64,000 bases of DNA, from NCBI GenBank assembly GCA_963971225.1, contig OZ020267.1, positions 86,665,648 through 86,729,647 of the forward strand, read 5' to 3'. The DNA is from Melieria omissa (Eukaryota > Arthropoda > Insecta > Diptera > Ulidiidae). Shown piece by piece: positions 51,969 through 61,007 of the stretch. Made by a program: the position numbers and the translations under genes. A model generated the notes under the pieces. It was not told where the DNA came from. It saw only the letters and a list, made by a program, of their open reading frames with translations, and did no database searches. Every line of letters begins with the position of its first letter. Positions within the stretch are counted from its first letter, which is position 1.

Positions 51969-52355
51969 ATCTGCTTATTCAATGTTGTTAATGTTCGTAT
52001 TAATTCATGTAGATTGTTCACAATAATAAATATTCAATGTTCTATGAGTTCTTATGTTTAATGTGTAATTTTATATAATGCTTTGATGTAACAATGTTGG
52101 TGTTATGTGAATAGTGTAAATCGCTGGTGATTGAAGGATGAACACTTGTTGCCGATTTAGGTTAAAGAAAATCTTTAATTTTTAAATTTAATCTAAAATT
52201 TAAATGTAAAAAATATACAAAAATTCAACATTGTTAACAACAAACATCTAAACGCCACTGAACCGCGAGGGACATCCGTTTTGGGTGAAAAGCAACAAGC
52301 AGTTCAGTGACGGAAAAAGAAAAAGAATAAAAAAGCCTCGGTGTTAAGAATATAT
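51969..52355. other. Harbinger internal sequence, no gene seen
   Basis: AT-rich stretch between the palindromic transposase copies and the 257-bp MITE. No feature recognised apart from short ATT/TAA runs. Confidence 0.4.
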
Positions 52356-52612
52356 CTGTGGCCGTAAGGAATAACAGCCAAAGTCGATTTTATGAAGTTT
52401 TCAGGAGAGCACTTTTAATTTTTGAATTTGCTTTGAATTACAGATAAATTACAGATAGATAAATTTTAGATTTTTGGGCGTAAAACATTCATTTTATGAG
52501 CAAAAGCCCTAGAATTTTGTGTAGAAGTACATTTGAATACGACGAATGCAATGGTGGTAATAACTCAATTTTGTCCTAACTCGACTTTGGCTGTTATTCC
52601 TTACGGCCACAG
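52356..52612. mobile_element. small TIR MITE, copy 2 (complete)
   Basis: 32-bp perfect TIRs beginning CTGTGGCCGTAAGGAATAAC. ATAT on both sides fits the 4-bp target duplication deduced from copy 1 (37111-37345). The two copies differ at very few of about 230 shared bases, so the family moved recently. Non-coding. Confidence 0.85.
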
Positions 52613-52720
52613 ATATATTGATTTTAAATTATTGACCGTTGTTAAAATTACTTTCGCACACAACAGTTGCATTTGCCGCAAAAACACTACTATATAACTT
52701 AAAATATGTTTGCTACTTAC

Positions 52721-52860
52721 GTGTTGTTTGCATTTGTGCTGCAACCTCGTCCCATTCTTTGTCCAGGACGTGACGGTTATGATGCATGGGATCTTTTCGA
52801 TCCCATAATGCATTTTTGGCGAATATTGCACTTATTAATCCGTCTACGTTAATTTTTATG
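52721..52860 (-). pseudogene. Harbinger MADF protein, exon 1
   Basis: The minus strand reads KINVDGLISAIFAKNALWDR, KDPMHHNRHVLDKEWDEVAA and QMQTT, then a GTAAGTAG donor at 52720. This is the first half of a MADF domain (LI.AI..N..LWD......H.......W..VA). It joins the exon-2 text GDVVRNKWKSL in phase. No ATG is seen directly upstream (ATA occurs), so the start is lost or on another exon. Confidence 0.7.
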
Positions 52861-53079
52861 TTCACAGAAAATTTTCAACAATAGAAATGTTATTTTTTTT
52901 TCAAGTAGAGCAAAGTGCCAGCAAAGCGATGAAAACAAAATATTTTGAAATCGTCGTTTGCTCTTTTCAGCTTTCTTCGCTTTGCTCGTGCCTATGTGCG
53001 CTTCGATTCAAAAGCGTTGATTTGTTTTCGTCGCTTTGCTCGCCGCTTTGCTTGCCGCTCCACTATGTTTACAGCCTTA

Positions 53080-53250
53080 GTTTCTATTGCCCATTAATTG
53101 TAGCCAGACAACTGTGAAAATTAAAGCTGTATAGCGACAGAATGAAAATTTTGCTTCAAAGTCGCTAACAGTAGTGTCCGACCAAAGGTTAATTTGTGGC
53201 CGAAGCCGAATACTAAAACATCTATATATATGTATATATATATATATCTA
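53080..53250. other. displaced BCS1 upstream flank and AT microsatellite
   Basis: From the Harbinger TTA onward this should be the sequence that once lay next to 33881, upstream of BCS1. It ends in a (TA)n microsatellite at about 53220-53250. No promoter element was identified. Confidence 0.45.
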
Positions 53251-53252
53251 TA

Positions 53253-53856
53253 GGGTGTTTTTTTAGAGGTATAGAACTTCGAATTGAAATAAAACACAAG
53301 AAAATCGTTTTAATGTCCATCAATTTGGCTTTATTGGAAGGATAATTTTATGCCATTAATGTTTAAATATGATTTCGGGCATGTGGCCGCCGCGGCTGGC
53401 TCAAATAAAGCCAATTCTACAGGTCCAATTTTCAACCACTTTGACAAAGCTCCAATTGCTGTGCACGGTGGCGAATCGATTCATTCGGGTCCTCTTCAAC
53501 ATTTTGCTCTACAGCGGCAATTGTTTCTTCGGTGCGCACTGTTCGACGTCTCTGCGGATGCGTATTATCACATAGAGTAAACGTAGTGCGAAAACGACCC
53601 ATGGTTAACCGAATTAATTGCTCTGATGGACGATTATGTCGACCGTAAAATGGACGGAGCTTGCGGTAAACTTCGCGAACTGAACCATTATTTTCGAAAT
53701 AAATTTGCACGATTTGCAAGCGTTGTTCTTTTGTCAACCTGTTCATGATGAAATGGCAAACCAAACTGAACATAAATGACATTAGAGTTGCCAGATTTGA
53801 CCACAAAATGCCAGTTTTATCTCTATTCGAAAAACAAACCTCTAAAAAAAACACCC
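53253..53856 (-). mobile_element. IS630/mariner-like element, internally deleted
   Basis: The ends GGGTGTTTTTTTAGAGGT (53253 on) and inverse (to 53856) are flanked by TA (53251-53252, 53857-53858). The 604-bp body holds only the transposase N-terminus on the minus strand. Confidence 0.8.
53432..53746 (-). pseudogene. IS630-like transposase N-terminus
   Basis: MNRLTKEQRLQIVQIYFENN, GSVREVYRKLRPFYGRHNRP and QRRRTVRTEETIAAVEQNVE. This is the helix-turn-helix start of an insect IS630/mariner-type transposase. The catalytic domain is deleted. The frame is open to the deletion point near 53432. Confidence 0.75.
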
Positions 53857-53858
53857 TA

Positions 53859-54645
53859 TATATAAAATATATAAAAATAAGTCTTGGTCCGTTCAGTTGC
53901 TTAAAATTTGAAAAAAAAACTGGACCAAATTGGATACTTTCATCGGCGGGTTTGTTCGTAATTGCTACACGAAAGTTTAGGAAAAAAGAGAGGTCGGGAT
54001 AACGGGGCGTGGCACCAACAGTATACAGTTTTAGAAAATAAATTAAATTTGGTACGAACTTACTAATTTTTTTTTTTAGGATGAAAAAAACGCACGTTGC
54101 TCGAATATTGATGCTAATAGAATTATTGATTGGAGTTTCGCGACCAAACTCCTCCAAAACAATAAAAAGCCCCAATCGTACATTTTTATTCATGAAAATT
54201 TTTTAAACTTGTTTATTTTCAAACTTCACTTTTCAAATTTTCTTCGTTTTGTTTACTTCCCGCTGCTTCTGAGAGCTTCAAAGTTCTTTCCACACACTTC
54301 CCCAAAAATGAAAACGAGAGTTCTCATATCGAGTTACGGAAAGCGAAAGTGTATAGTTGAGCGTTCGATATCGAATCGATGTGTCTAGCCAACGACGGTC
54401 GAGTATCGAATTACGGAAAGCCACCCCTGACTGACTGACTAATTGATTGAAAGATTTATCATCGCCCAGCCCAATCCGGTGAAGCAACAAACATGAATTT
54501 CTGAGTGTAGGTACATCTTGAAGAATGAACCTGCGTTAAGACGGGCTTTTTTGAAATTCGTCTAAAAAGGCAACACATCGTGTTGTACGAAGAAACGTGA
54601 TTTAATAAACATATTAAATTTGAACGTCCTGAAAATATTCTAGAT
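53859..54645. other. unassigned spacer
   Basis: AT-rich with a poly(T) run near 54068. A minus-strand frame entering from the IS630-like element is only read-through. No gene or transposon end identified. Confidence 0.4.
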
Positions 54646-54860
54646 CAAGGGTGAGCAACATTTTTAATCAACGGGCCAATTTAAATTGTGAAATTTTTTG
54701 GCGGACCGCACATAAAGTAATACTTTACTTAATAATTTACAAAACTTTATTTATGATAAGTATGAGAACAAAATCGACAAAATAAATTCCATTTTAGAAA
54801 TGCCTGGCGGGTTGCATAAACATGTTTAACGGGCCGCGTGATGCTCATCCCCCATCACTT
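54646..54860. mobile_element. possible hAT-type MITE
   Basis: AAGGGTGAGCAACATTTTTA with AACGGGCC inside is mirrored loosely by AACGGGCCGCGTGATGCTCATCCCCC. Ends of the GGGTGAGCAAC type are common in hAT elements. No target duplication was found and the match is poor. Confidence 0.3.
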
Positions 54861-54861
54861 G

Positions 54862-55174
54862 AATGAACTCCTTCCATAACATTTAATTTCTTTGCGACGC
54901 CATCCTCACTGTTCGCTGTCTACCGATCGAATGACAAAATGCACTATGTGCGTCACACAGCCGTTTACACGGTCACACATGTGCGTCACGCCGACAGAGA
55001 AATCAAAAAATTTTGAAAACCTTCAAACATGTCCGACGACACGAATTTCTTGCGTTTACACGGCCATTCTTCTTGTCACGCCGCACATGATTGCAAACAT
55101 GTCCGACCGTCTAAAGGCCGCATAACAAAAAACAACGACCGTCTTGTCAGCTGCCGCCGAAATTGCGTATTGAA
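54862..55174. repeat. duplicated block, copy 2
   Basis: Partner of 46272-46583 with the same junction flank. It is followed by CACTTACATATGTTTTCATC, which also follows the hAT element at 38117. This place therefore derives from the same Harbinger intron text, rearranged. Confidence 0.75.
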
Positions 55175-55236
55175 ATGCGTTTGAACACTTACATATGTTT
55201 TCATCAAACAAACAAATAAACAAACAACTTATTTAA

Positions 55237-55612
55237 GTTAACACACTTGCTCTGCCACCTTAGCGAATGCACCTACCTTAAACTGCTGACGGTGCATGTG
55301 CTAAGTGCAATTTGATCCTCACGCGCTGCACGCGTATCCGGCTAAGTCGCTGGCAATGAACTCCATCGTGGGAAGTGCCAAATCAGCGAAATTAGGCAAT
55401 AAGCGGCATAGAACGATAAACTTAGAGCTAAGTTAATTTAGTCGACGTGACTTACTTCTGTTTTGGTAGCCGTGGAGTACGGTAATAAACCTCATTTTTT
55501 GATACTAATTAAAAGCGTTTCTTTTCCTTTGCAGCGAATCCAGAGGGGCCAAGTGGTGGCCCACTCTAATTTTTTAGCGCTCCCCAAGGGGAGTGTTTTA
55601 ACTGGCGCCCGA
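55237..55612 (+). repeat. 5' LTR of a truncated LTR retrotransposon
   Basis: It starts AGTTAACACACTTG and ends GTGTTTTAACT, the AGTTAAC style of gypsy-group LTRs. AATAAA lies at about 55482. A primer-binding site follows directly. No 3' LTR is in the window, and the element breaks off after about 0.6 kb of leader. Confidence 0.6.
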
Positions 55613-55630
55613 GCAGGGACCCACATTTTT
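55613..55630 (+). promoter_or_regulatory. tRNA-Lys-type primer-binding site
   Basis: TGGCGCCCGAGCAGGGAC is an 18-mer matching the classic tRNA-Lys primer-binding wording with one change. It sits right after the LTR, where reverse transcription is primed. Confidence 0.75.
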
Positions 55631-55729
55631 TAAATGTGGTCCTAGCGTTTTTAAAGATGCTTGCCTGGCAGTGATAGTGAGTGAAAATTGTGTGACAAGT
55701 GAATTGTGGAAAAATTAATAAGAAGTGCT

Positions 55730-56039
55730 GGGCTGCGATTCTTACGAGACCCTCCAGCCCACGAATAAAATTTACAAATATAAAGAAATACGTCTCGATC
55801 CTGCGATTCCTACGGGACCCTCCAGGATATAATAAATGAAAAAGACCTGTGACCCCTAAGACCCTCAGGCCTTAAATAAAAATTGGAAAAGTGAGAGAAA
55901 CCTGTGATAGTGCTCAGCGATTCATCACCTTCGGGGAGACCCTCCTGGCACTCACAGGAAAATTTAAAAATAAAAATGGTAAACTGTGATGGTGCTCAGC
56001 GATTCATCACCTTCTGGGAGACCCTCCTGGCACCCACAG
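55730..56039 (+). repeat. five iterated hairpin modules in the LTR leader
   Basis: Modules at 55730-55760, 55799-55827, 55846-55869, 55901-55958 and 55984-56039. Each closes with a complementary stem (GGGCTG/CAGCCC, TCCTG/CAGGA, CCTG/CAGG, CTGTGA/CACAG with GTGC/GGCAC) and each exposes GACCCTC on its 3' side. Four also carry GCGATTC. Stems differ while the inner motif is kept, which is the pattern of selected RNA structure. Confidence 0.65.
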
Positions 56040-56120
56040 AAAAAATAATATTTTTTTTTAAACTTGCAAGGGCCACCGTGCCCACTCGTTAAAAAACAGA
56101 AAGAGAAAATCCTCGACAAA

Positions 56121-56216
56121 ATGGTAGTTCTAAAGGAACTTGGGTTCAACTCCATGTCAGGACATATCACAAATTTTTTGACACGTCACTCTCTCCTTGT
56201 TAAACGCTGGGAATAG
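56121..56216 (+). pseudogene. possible gag start
   Basis: ATG 56121 gives MVVLKELGFNSMSGHITNFL and 11 more residues to a stop near 56214. Its place after the leader fits the start of gag. It is too short to recognise, and no further coding text follows. Confidence 0.3.
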
Positions 56217-56663
56217 TCGCTCGCCTATAAATATTCTAATGCGATAGACAATTCGCGGTGATATGTCGCTGTACACATAAGAACACAGCGCCGTTTTCAC
56301 GCAATTGGTCTTCTACTTTAACCCATAATAGAGAGTTGCAATTGTGCATTTGAAAGCTGTTTCAAGACACCCTCTCTCTTTGCACGGCACTGCACTGCAC
56401 TTGCTCAGTGCAAACAGATCGAATCAGAGGTGCCAGCGAAGAGAAGCAAAACATGTGTGTGCATGACATATGAGAGCTGAGTCTTTGTTGCTTTATAACA
56501 TTAGTGTGTGCGAACACACTAAAGGCAATGCACAGTAAAGGCAATGAAATTTACTGCAATGACACTGAATGCAGTAAGTTATACTAATAGAACAATATTA
56601 CGCATATTTTGAGTTTTTTGAATGGTATTTAATTCAAATTAAATTTCATATGAATTTACAAAT
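56217..56663. other. unassigned spacer before the tandem block
   Basis: Contains TGCACGGCACTGCACTGCAC-type short repeats and GACACTGAATGCAGTAAG near 56562. The last motif recurs inverted near 58957 (CATTGCATTCAGTGTA), hinting at an old inverted structure, but no element could be defined. Confidence 0.35.
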
Positions 56664-56736
56664 ATGAATGAGAAATCACGGCTAAGCTGCGGTGTTCGCT
56701 TAAGCTAAAGCCGGGGGAATATGGAAATATATAAAT

Positions 56737-57287
56737 TTGGACGAGTTGCCATTTATTAGGGAAAGTGAGAACTTCGAGAAGGTTATTATTTTGTACGTTA
56801 TAATAAAATATGTTTGTAGGGCTCGAGAGAAGCAGGAGAACCGAGGAGAACAACTAGAAGCATTGCTTGATGAAGATTCGTGCCAAACCCAAGAAGAGCT
56901 TGCCGAATCGTTGGGAGTGAGTCAGCAAGCCATTTCAAAACGTCTCAAGGCCCTGGGCATGATTCAGAAAGAAGGAAACTGGGTGCCGTACGAGTTGAAA
57001 CCGAGGGACATCGAGCAAAAGTGGTCAAAAAGTACCTGGAAACGCTGAAATGGGAAGTCTTGCCCCACCCGCCGTATTCCCCAGATGTCGCCCCTTCTGA
57101 CTTCCACCTATTCCGTTCGATGGCACACGGCCTGGCAGATCAACATTTTCAATCCTTCGAAGAATTGGAAAAATGGATTGCTTCATGGATAGCGTCAAAA
57201 GAGGACTCCTTTTTTCGAGCCGGGATCCGAAAATTGCCGGAAAGATGGGAGAAAGTTGTCGCTAGCGACGGACAATACTTTGAATAA
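56737..57287 (+). pseudogene. mariner transposase, core deleted (block copy 1)
   Basis: The N-terminal part (QTQEELAESLGVSQQAISKR, LKALGMIQKEGNWVPYELKP) is joined after a deletion and frame change to the C-terminal part (HPPYSPDVAPSDFHLFRSMA, IRKLPERWEKVVASDGQYFE). The first two catalytic Asp blocks are gone, the third (PDVAPSDF) remains. The right TIR, read inward, is TATCAGGTGTACAACTTTGC (to about 57367). The same structure lies at 60457-61007. Confidence 0.85.
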
Positions 57288-57399
57288 TACATCTGTAAGC
57301 ACTTTTTCGCAATAAAGCTTTTAATTTTGGAAAAAAAACGGCGGAAGCAAAGTTGTACACCTGATAGTTAAAATGTAATTGAAACTAAGTTTTGTCCAA

Positions 57400-58748
57400 A
57401 AATTAATAACTTTGTGAATATGCTTTTCTCGCTTGAACTCCCTGCAGAAGTTTCGGCGTGCATTTTATTAAATTCGGTGTTTTGTCAGCGGTTATTTTGT
57501 TATATCCTTGAATTGTTATATTGATTTACTATATCTTTGAAGATGGAGTGTTGTTGGGCTCAGGGTTCAAGTAACCCCCTTATATGCTCAATTAGATGCA
57601 CGTTAGGTGACTAGGGAGGAACTTTTTGAACTTTGTTGAGTTAGTTAATAGCAAACACAGCTTTGCATCGTATGCATTGCGCCTTAAGGTCATCGTAAAG
57701 TTGAATGAAATGTTGGAACCTGATCCAAAGAATATGTAAATAACCTCTCGGAACCATTTCTAAATAAAACAACACAGCCTGCTCACTCCTTTACTAGACA
57801 TGCAGCCCCATACCATACCGCCTCAAATGCTATGCTTTGCTGTTAATGTCAGATTTTTGTTATTAACTGAATCCTCTTCAAATTAGTTGATGCCGTTTAA
57901 TGCCAAATATGCCAAACCATTATCAGAGAATAATAAATCTTCCTACGCCATAGATAACAACACATAGTCCTGGAAATCCTTTTCCTCTTTCACGAAAGCA
58001 ATTATATGCTCCTTGTTAGTAAGCTAAATATGAGATTCTTACATGCTGTTATGTAGAGAAAATATGTTTATTTCAGGACTTTTCTTATAAAGTCACTGCT
58101 ACTGGGTTGTATAAAATATTTCTGTACATTTCTGAAGAAATCGGATGCAAGTAGTCTTAGATTATGATTATGATGATCTAATCCTATTGCCTGGGTAGCT
58201 TAAGAAAATGGCCAGATCGTAGTAACGAAGCAAGATTTTCTGTTTTTTTGTGATTTAAGATGGCTTTTTAGAATAACGAATGTGCTCTTCCAAAAATTTC
58301 TCTAATTTCACGAAATTTTTTGTCAATTTAGGAAAGATTTAGTAAGATTATCCTTTTATCCATTTTTATTTTTTTCGCTTGGGTTCTATTGCTTTCTATA
58401 TAATTTCAAGCACATATACGTTTAAAAATAATTTACAAGTCCGTTTACTGGAATACAATCAATGGAATACAAATTTCCAAATAAAAATAAAAAGCATAAC
58501 TGGAAACCCCCGTTATTAGTTTTGTACGCAAACTTATTCTGCTCCGTTTTGTGAGTATATTGTCAATAAATACGAATACATGGAAAATTATAATTTTAAT
58601 ATATCTAAAACAGAACAAAAAATGTAGTTTAAGCATATATGAAAAATGTGGATAAGTTTTTATAAAGAAAGAACCAATTTTTGAGGTCAAAATTAATCAT
58701 AACATAATGTTGACTTGCCTGTACGCAAACTTATTCTGACTAGTGTAT
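57400..58748 (-). mobile_element. Tc1-like remnant (block copy 1)
   Basis: Around 57740-57830 the minus strand reads MVWGCMSSKGVSRL, the GGGSxMVWG-type block of Tc1 transposases, and LRRNAYDAKLCLLLTN follows. CAGAATAAGTTTGCGTACA occurs at 58540-58520 and 58740-58720 as a repeated end. Heavily mutated. The copy in the second block is at 61120-62468. Confidence 0.55.
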
Positions 58749-58749
58749 T

Positions 58750-59560
58750 TTTTATTATCACATTTAATTAATTTTTTAAAATAACATTTATATATTACAT
58801 TAATATTACATTTAAATTATTTATTTAAATATATTTTATTTACTCACATCATCAACCTCCATTTTAATTGATATTTTGTCAGAAACTAAAATGTTTTACG
58901 AAACTCCCTCACTTAATTACGCGTGTCAAGTAGCAAACTCTTCTTGTAATCACTCATTGCATTCAGTGTACAGGTAGCATTTTGGCCCGTTACGCACTGT
59001 CAACGACTCATTAACATTGCTTGCAGTGTATATAGCAGAGAGAAAACAGTGCGTGTCTTGCAGAGACAAGCAATTGAGTGTTGACTGCTGTTGCGGTTAG
59101 CGTTTTGTTGTCATTCTCATACTGCTCTCTTACTACAGTGAATGCTGGCAATCAGTGCACACTGCACCGAATCACACTGTGTGTAGGGAGAAATGAATCA
59201 TCCATTGCAGCTCTTTAATATATATTTATACACAAATATATACACACGAATTCACGTGATCACATACATAAAAAATCACTTTTTCACAAATAAACACATA
59301 TTTTCACACACATTTTACTGCACATTTATATTATTTTTATATTCTAGTACATACAATTCCCATTCTTTTACATACATTCCCTACTCACATTAACAAAAAA
59401 TTTGCTTACTACCCATTCACATGTTTACTACCCATTCACATTCAAAAATTTTGTTTGTGCCCATATATACATATATATTTCCCTACACGTTAGCACATAC
59501 CCGGGTGAAACCTCTTTTGCTCGACTTAAATACAAATTCGGTTTGACGAATTGTCCCATT
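58750..59560. other. AT-rich part of the composite block
   Basis: 58750-58860 is almost pure A/T. 58900-59170 has repeated TTGCAGTGTA and CATTCAGTG words. 59200-59560 is BEL-leader-like A/T/C-rich text with many CACA and ATTCAC words. No gene. Mirrored at 62470-63280. Confidence 0.5.
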
Positions 59561-59936
59561 CCCAACTCTTCCCATTTTCAAATATCGTTCGCGGGGACGC
59601 GGTAAGACTACACGTCTATTTCCCCAATACCCTACACACATATATTTATTTAAACTTTTTACCCTTTGTCGAGCTTTTCAAACAAAATGCCTGCTGAGCG
59701 ATCCCCTAAACGCCAACTTATCACAATGGAGACTCCGTCCTCCCAAAGTCAGCCAGTGCACGTTTGACAGTTCCTGTCACTCAGGGGCCACCAAACACTC
59801 GCTCCAAACTCTCTAGTCCCAAAGCAACCGATCCCAGTGTTGCTAAATTTACATTCGAATCCGATAGACTCGTGCAATTATGCACACAATTTTCATCGGC
59901 TCCCATTGACGATTTGACCAAATCTCTGTGTAAAAA
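59561..59936 (+). pseudogene. BEL leader end and gag start (block copy 1)
   Basis: TATCGTTCGCGGGGACGCGG (near 59583) matches the leader of the BEL at 16932. ATG 59687 opens MPAERSPKRQLITMETPSSQ, and after a stop or shift the text continues as LSSPKATDPSVAKFTFESDR and SSAPIDDLTKSL to 59936. There it runs into an inverted LTR. Same in the second block at 63281-63656. Confidence 0.75.
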
Positions 59937-60169
59937 CCGATCGTCGCGGAGCGGGGTAAATGAAACGCGTTGGGTGCGGTTAGGGGGTTGTCGGTCTTTA
60001 TTTGTCGACGTTAGAATCACGAGTGATTACAAGAAGTACATGAAACATTGAACGAGACAAACGGCCGAAGCCGGGGAGCAGAAAATAGGGGGAAACATGA
60101 GTACAAAGGGAAAGAAAATGAAGGGATTAGCGGTGGGAAAGGCAGATCATTAGAGACAGCACTCATTTA
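59937..60169 (-). repeat. BEL LTR in inverted orientation (block copy 1)
   Basis: Read on the minus strand it has TTCTGCTCCCCGGCTTCGGC, TTCTTGTAATC, AATAAAGACCGACAACC and ends near CGCTCCGCGACGATCGG, in the same order as the BEL LTR at 11384. Upstream of it (60170-60360 minus) is the pre-LTR text with ATGGCGGCCGCGATGG. It therefore faces the plus-strand gag start. Same at 63657-63889. Confidence 0.7.
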
Positions 60170-60456
60170 ACCATCGCGGCCGCCATTGCATATTGCAATC
60201 AATGGATGCCGCGGGCCAGACGGGCGAGGACTCCGTGGTGCAGCTTTTGCGGGTGCGGGTGTGCCATCCATCGATGCGTCGTCCTCGAGGGAGTGCTGCT
60301 GCAGCGGTTGGGGCGTAGTCACCGATCTGCAAATATATGAGATGTCAGTTAATTGGAAATAAAAGTATTAAGGCTGACATCGTGGGAATGAGAAATCGCG
60401 GCTAAGCTGCGGGGTTCGCTTAAGCTAAAGCCGGGGGAATATGGAAATATATAAAT

Positions 60457-61007
60457 TTGGACGAGTTGCCATTTATTAGGGAAAGTGAGAACTTCGAGAA
60501 GGTTATTATTTTGTACGTTATAATAAAATATGTTTGTAGGGCTCGAGAGAAGCAGGAGAACCGAGGAGAACAACTAGAAGCATTGCTTAATGAAGATTCG
60601 TGCCAAACCCAAGAAGAGCTTGCCGAATCGTTGGGAGTGAGTCAGCAAGCCATTTCAAAACGTCTCAAGGCCCTGGGCATGATTCAGAAAGAAGGAAACT
60701 GGGTGCCGTACGAGTTGAAACCGAGGGACATCGAGCAAAAGTGGTCAAAAAGTACCTGGAAACGCTGAAATGGGAAGTCTTGCCCCACCCGCCGTATTCC
60801 CCAGATGTCGCCCCTTCTGACTTCCACCTATTCCGTTCGATGGCACACGGCCTGGCAGATCAACATTTTCAATCCTTCGAAGAATTGGAAAAATGGATTG
60901 CTTCATGGATAGCGTCAAAAGAGGACTCCTTTTTTCGAGCCGGGATCCGAAAATTGCCGGAAAGATGGGAGAAAGTTGTCGCTAGCGACGGACAATACTT
61001 TGAATAA
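60457..61007 (+). pseudogene. mariner transposase, core deleted (block copy 2)
   Basis: Same as 56737-57287 with one amino-acid difference noticed (LLNEDSC in place of LLDEDSC). The deletion junction is identical, which shows that the block was duplicated after the mariner was deleted. Confidence 0.85.

Larger units (their letters stand above)
33885..53076. mobile_element. PIF/Harbinger transposon, autonomous type, inflated by insertions
   Basis: The ends GGCTGAAAACATAGCGGTGC (33885 on) and its inverse (to 53076) match at 30 of 33 bases, and both are flanked by TTA (33882-33884, 53077-53079). It carries relics of both Harbinger genes: the transposase on the plus strand (exons at 35375, 49974 and 50802) and the MADF/BESS protein on the minus strand (exons at about 52860-52721 and 49916-49425). 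Insertions and an internal duplication (46583-47580 versus 48690-50070) account for its 19.2-kb span. Confidence 0.8.
56664..60383. repeat. 3,720-bp composite block, tandem copy 1
   Basis: From GAATGAGAAATC on, the sequence repeats at a constant offset of 3,720 bp to the end of the window. I noticed about 13 single-base differences over the roughly 3.6 kb compared and no indel. The unit holds a deleted mariner, a Tc1 remnant, a BEL leader with gag start, and an inverted BEL LTR. The unit edges do not coincide with an element end I recognise. Confidence 0.9.

Noticed and set aside
54646..54860. Well-defined hAT element
   Set aside because: The end similarity is weak and no 8-bp duplication was found; kept only as a low-confidence feature.
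56141..56153. Pol III B box (GGTTCAACTCC) suggesting another SINE
   Set aside because: No A box, no SINE body and no tail; it lies in the possible gag start of an LTR element.
58445..58690. 81-codon ORF conserved in both tandem blocks (also 62165-62410)
   Set aside because: Conservation only reflects the recent duplication. The peptide is low-complexity translation of an AT-rich Tc1 remnant.
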